In this document: positions 63,101 to 64,000 of the stretch, in pieces
Numbering within the stretch: the first letter of the stretch is position 1
Layout: each line of letters begins with the position of its first letter
Assembly (NCBI RefSeq): GCF_027912515.1
Contig: NZ_CP115464.1
Span: 930,001-994,000, forward strand
DNA length: 64,000 nt
Direction: 5' to 3'
DNA from: Brevundimonas sp. NIBR10
GTDB lineage: Bacteria > Pseudomonadota > Alphaproteobacteria > Caulobacterales > Caulobacteraceae
Notes under the pieces: model-generated
The model's input: only the letters and a program-made list of their open reading frames with translations
Told to the model about the DNA's origin: nothing
Databases searched by the model: none
Made by a program: the position numbers and the translations under genes

Positions 63101-64000
63101 TCACGTCGGCAAACACCAGCGATCCGCCGCGCGGATCCTCCAGCAGGAACTCGTGGACGTGGATCTCGGGGTCGCCGACGGGTCGGATGGCGTGACCGAA
63201 TTCCTCGAGCGTCTTCAGCCCCATGTCGGCCAGGATCGGCAGGACGTCGGACAGCGGTACGGCCGCGCCGCGATGGTAGAGCTTGAACCGGAATTGCAGC
63301 TCGCTGTCCCCCGACACGCGGAAGGCGCGCACGGCGACCGGTTCGCCGGCTCCTGTACCTGCCCCGGCGTTCAGCCGGTCGATCTCCTGCAGGTCGGCAA
63401 CGGCCTCGGCGGCGTCATAGCGGGCGCGATAGCCCGCCCCGAAAGCCTCGGCCCACTTCGTGGACAGGGCGCCGATCTCTGCGTCGGCGATATCGGCCTC
63501 GCGCGCGGCGGTCTCGAACCGGTCGATCCAGCTGCGTCCGGCCTCGGTGATCGCGGCCTCGAGCGCGACCGGATCCGGGGTCGGGTGATCGCCGGGCGTC
63601 ACGCCCAGGATATAGTGGACCCGCACCAGCGGGGTGTCCGACAGTTGCGGATACCAGGCCGACATCCGCCCACCCCAGGCCCGGGCCAGGATGACGCCGA
63701 TCCGCTCACGCACCGAGGCGTCGAACCGCTCGCGCGGGATGAAGGCCAGGACCGAGACGAACCGGTCGAACGGGTCCTTGCGCGTGAAGGTCTTGATCCG
63801 GGGCCGGTCATAGAGGTGCAGGATGCCGAGCGAGATCGACAGCAGCTCGTCCTCGGTGATCTGAAACAGCTCGTCCCGGGGATAGTTCTCGAGGATGTTC
63901 TTCAGCCGCTTCTCGTTGTGGCTGCCGGGTGCCTTGCCGGCGCGGGCCAGGGCGTTGGCCACCTTGCGCCGGACCAGCGGCACCTCGGAGGCGGCACGGT
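60114..64000 (-). CDS. NAD-specific glutamate dehydrogenase, large type (N-terminus outside window)
   Basis: Oxidatively deaminates glutamate to 2-oxoglutarate. This is the 180-kDa bacterial class of about 1600 residues. The frame is open to base 64000, so the GTG at 63983 is internal and about 300 N-terminal residues are missing. The catalytic part includes GVHLRFGPVARGGLRWSDRR, SKGGFFPKYL, GVGDMSGDVFGNGLLLSKA, NADLLYLGGIGTYVKA and DALRIDATELRVKVVGEG and GRMNTDAIDNSAGVDTSDHE. The C-terminal helical domain (to 60114) has the usual MTGPTFPDRL. It is a single gene on the minus strand. Confidence 0.96.
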   Translation of the reverse strand, partial: RAASEVPLVRRKVANALARAGKAPGSHNEKRLKNILENYPRDELFQITEDELLSISLGILHLYDRPRIKTFTRKDPFDRFVSVLAFIPRERFDASVRERIGVILARAWGGRMSAWYPQLSDTPLVRVHYILGVTPGDHPTPDPVALEAAITEAGRSWIDRFETAAREADIADAEIGALSTKWAEAFGAGYRARYDAAEAVADLQEIDRLNAGAGTGAGEPVAVRAFRVSGDSELQFRFKLYHRGAAVPLSDVLPILADMGLKTLEEFGHAIRPVGDPEIHVHEFLLEDPRGGSLVFADVKAPFEAAFTAVWNRTTESDGFNRLVLELGVDWREAALVRTLARYRQQTGLDPSQAVQEEALRDYPDVARALISLFACKFDPAYGGAAATREADTAELVTKITALLQDVKSLDHDRVLRRLMLLIGAIKRTNFYQVGPDGAPKPHISIKIASRELDDLPLPKPYREIFVWAPHIEGVHLRFGPVARGGLRWSDRRDDFRTEVLGLVKAQQVKNAVIVPVGSKGGFFPKYLAGLVRAGADRDAQQAEAIRAYKTFLSGLLDITDNIAADGSVIHPANVIAWEGDDPYLVVAADKGTATFSDIANGVSADYGFWLGDAFASGGSIGYDHKAMGITARGAWEAVKRHFRELGHDIQSQPFTAVGVGDMSGDVFGNGLLLSKATKLVAAFDHRDIFIDPTPDPATSWAERKRMFDLPRSSWQDYDKGLISEGGGVFSRQAKSIALTPQIKTLLDITEDSVDPVTLMRAILKANADLLYLGGIGTYVKAPNETDAQVGDKGTDALRIDATELRVKVVGEGANLGFTQAGRIAFAANGGRMNTDAIDNSAGVDTSDHEVNIKILVGSAVTNGVLPADERNGLLASMTDEVGLKVLAHNYDQTLALTLQQAEGPGGLDAQQRFMQSLVARGKLDRKVEGLPGDIQIGEMRATGKALTRPELAVLMAYAKLELADEIVASDAPEDPFFEETLVRYFPEPLARFEDQMKGHRLRREIVATVLCNEIVNMTGPTFPDRLRSAAECDTTAFVVAFEAARRVFRLDEAWDAVNALDLKVPAETQTALYREIAVVLRRQTFWLARRATREGATVQGLIDTYRPAADALRADGGAVLSRFEQDRLAKRTDGFVAGGAPEDLSRTVALMRSLVSTLDIGDLAGESAWSEAGMARLYHQVGAAFEFDRLRAAAGSIPSNDHFDRLAVRRLIEDLMSEQVALTRAVAKASEPSVGAAEATAEAAVDAWIGSRQEMVDALRASVDEIDASGAGWTFAKLTIANGAIRSIVSSAT

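Overview
The window is a GC-rich chromosomal segment, almost entirely coding, from an alphaproteobacterium. The pilA-cpaABCDEF-tadBC order, an UrcA-family protein, a CcrA-type TonB-dependent outer membrane receptor (TBDR) and the gene neighbourhoods point to Caulobacteraceae. Brevundimonas is my best guess, but it is an inference from gene content, not from a marker gene. I see no rRNA, tRNA, insertion sequence, prophage or CRISPR array. Most genes are housekeeping genes.

Layout, left to right. 1-1872: the C-terminal two thirds of PEP carboxylase. 1882-5616: two tandem paralogous RTX/hemolysin-type calcium-binding proteins on the minus strand. 5876-11509: an UrcA protein, then a minus-strand block with peptide deformylase, Met-tRNA formyltransferase and TruA, then DUF2218, thioesterase, lipoprotein and GST genes, and a cold-shock gene with a long leader. 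11578-18569: RidA, a TBDR gene broken by two frameshifts, a periplasmic M20 amidohydrolase, a small ferredoxin-like protein, an MFS transporter and an SRPBCC protein.

18571-30478 is a complete Tad/Flp pilus locus. On the minus strand are three Flp pilin genes, then cpaA (prepilin peptidase), cpaB, cpaC (secretin), cpaD, cpaE, cpaF (ATPase), tadB and tadC. Divergent on the plus strand are a CpaC-N-like protein and two TadE-type pseudopilins. Each pilin gene has its own terminator and a shared upstream box (GTAAAC-N6-GTWAC read on the coding strand). The boxes and terminators are the most interesting regulatory pattern in the window.

30491-36768: pabB with a tyrosine phosphatase; a winged-helix regulator with two paralogous membrane proteins; a methyltransferase; a single-cysteine OxyR; a Cys-rich lipoprotein. 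36837-43991: aconitase divergent from ccmA-ccmB (no ccmC follows), a hybrid histidine kinase, an Smr protein, and an XRE/DUF2975 pair. 44242-55028: an unannotated 38-residue membrane peptide, then rdgB-hemW, rsmI-yraN-sirB1-like, gshB, yifB, a second hybrid kinase with a degenerate receiver, and ampG. 55387-64000: malic enzyme, a three-gene operon of very small proteins (57923-58483), fabI, a universal stress protein, and the C-terminal four fifths of a large NAD-glutamate dehydrogenase that runs off the right edge.

No obviously new multi-gene defence or biosynthetic system is visible. The leads worth following are the triplicated pilin cassettes, the twin RTX proteins, the small-protein operon, the single-Cys OxyR and several orphan palindromes near promoters.
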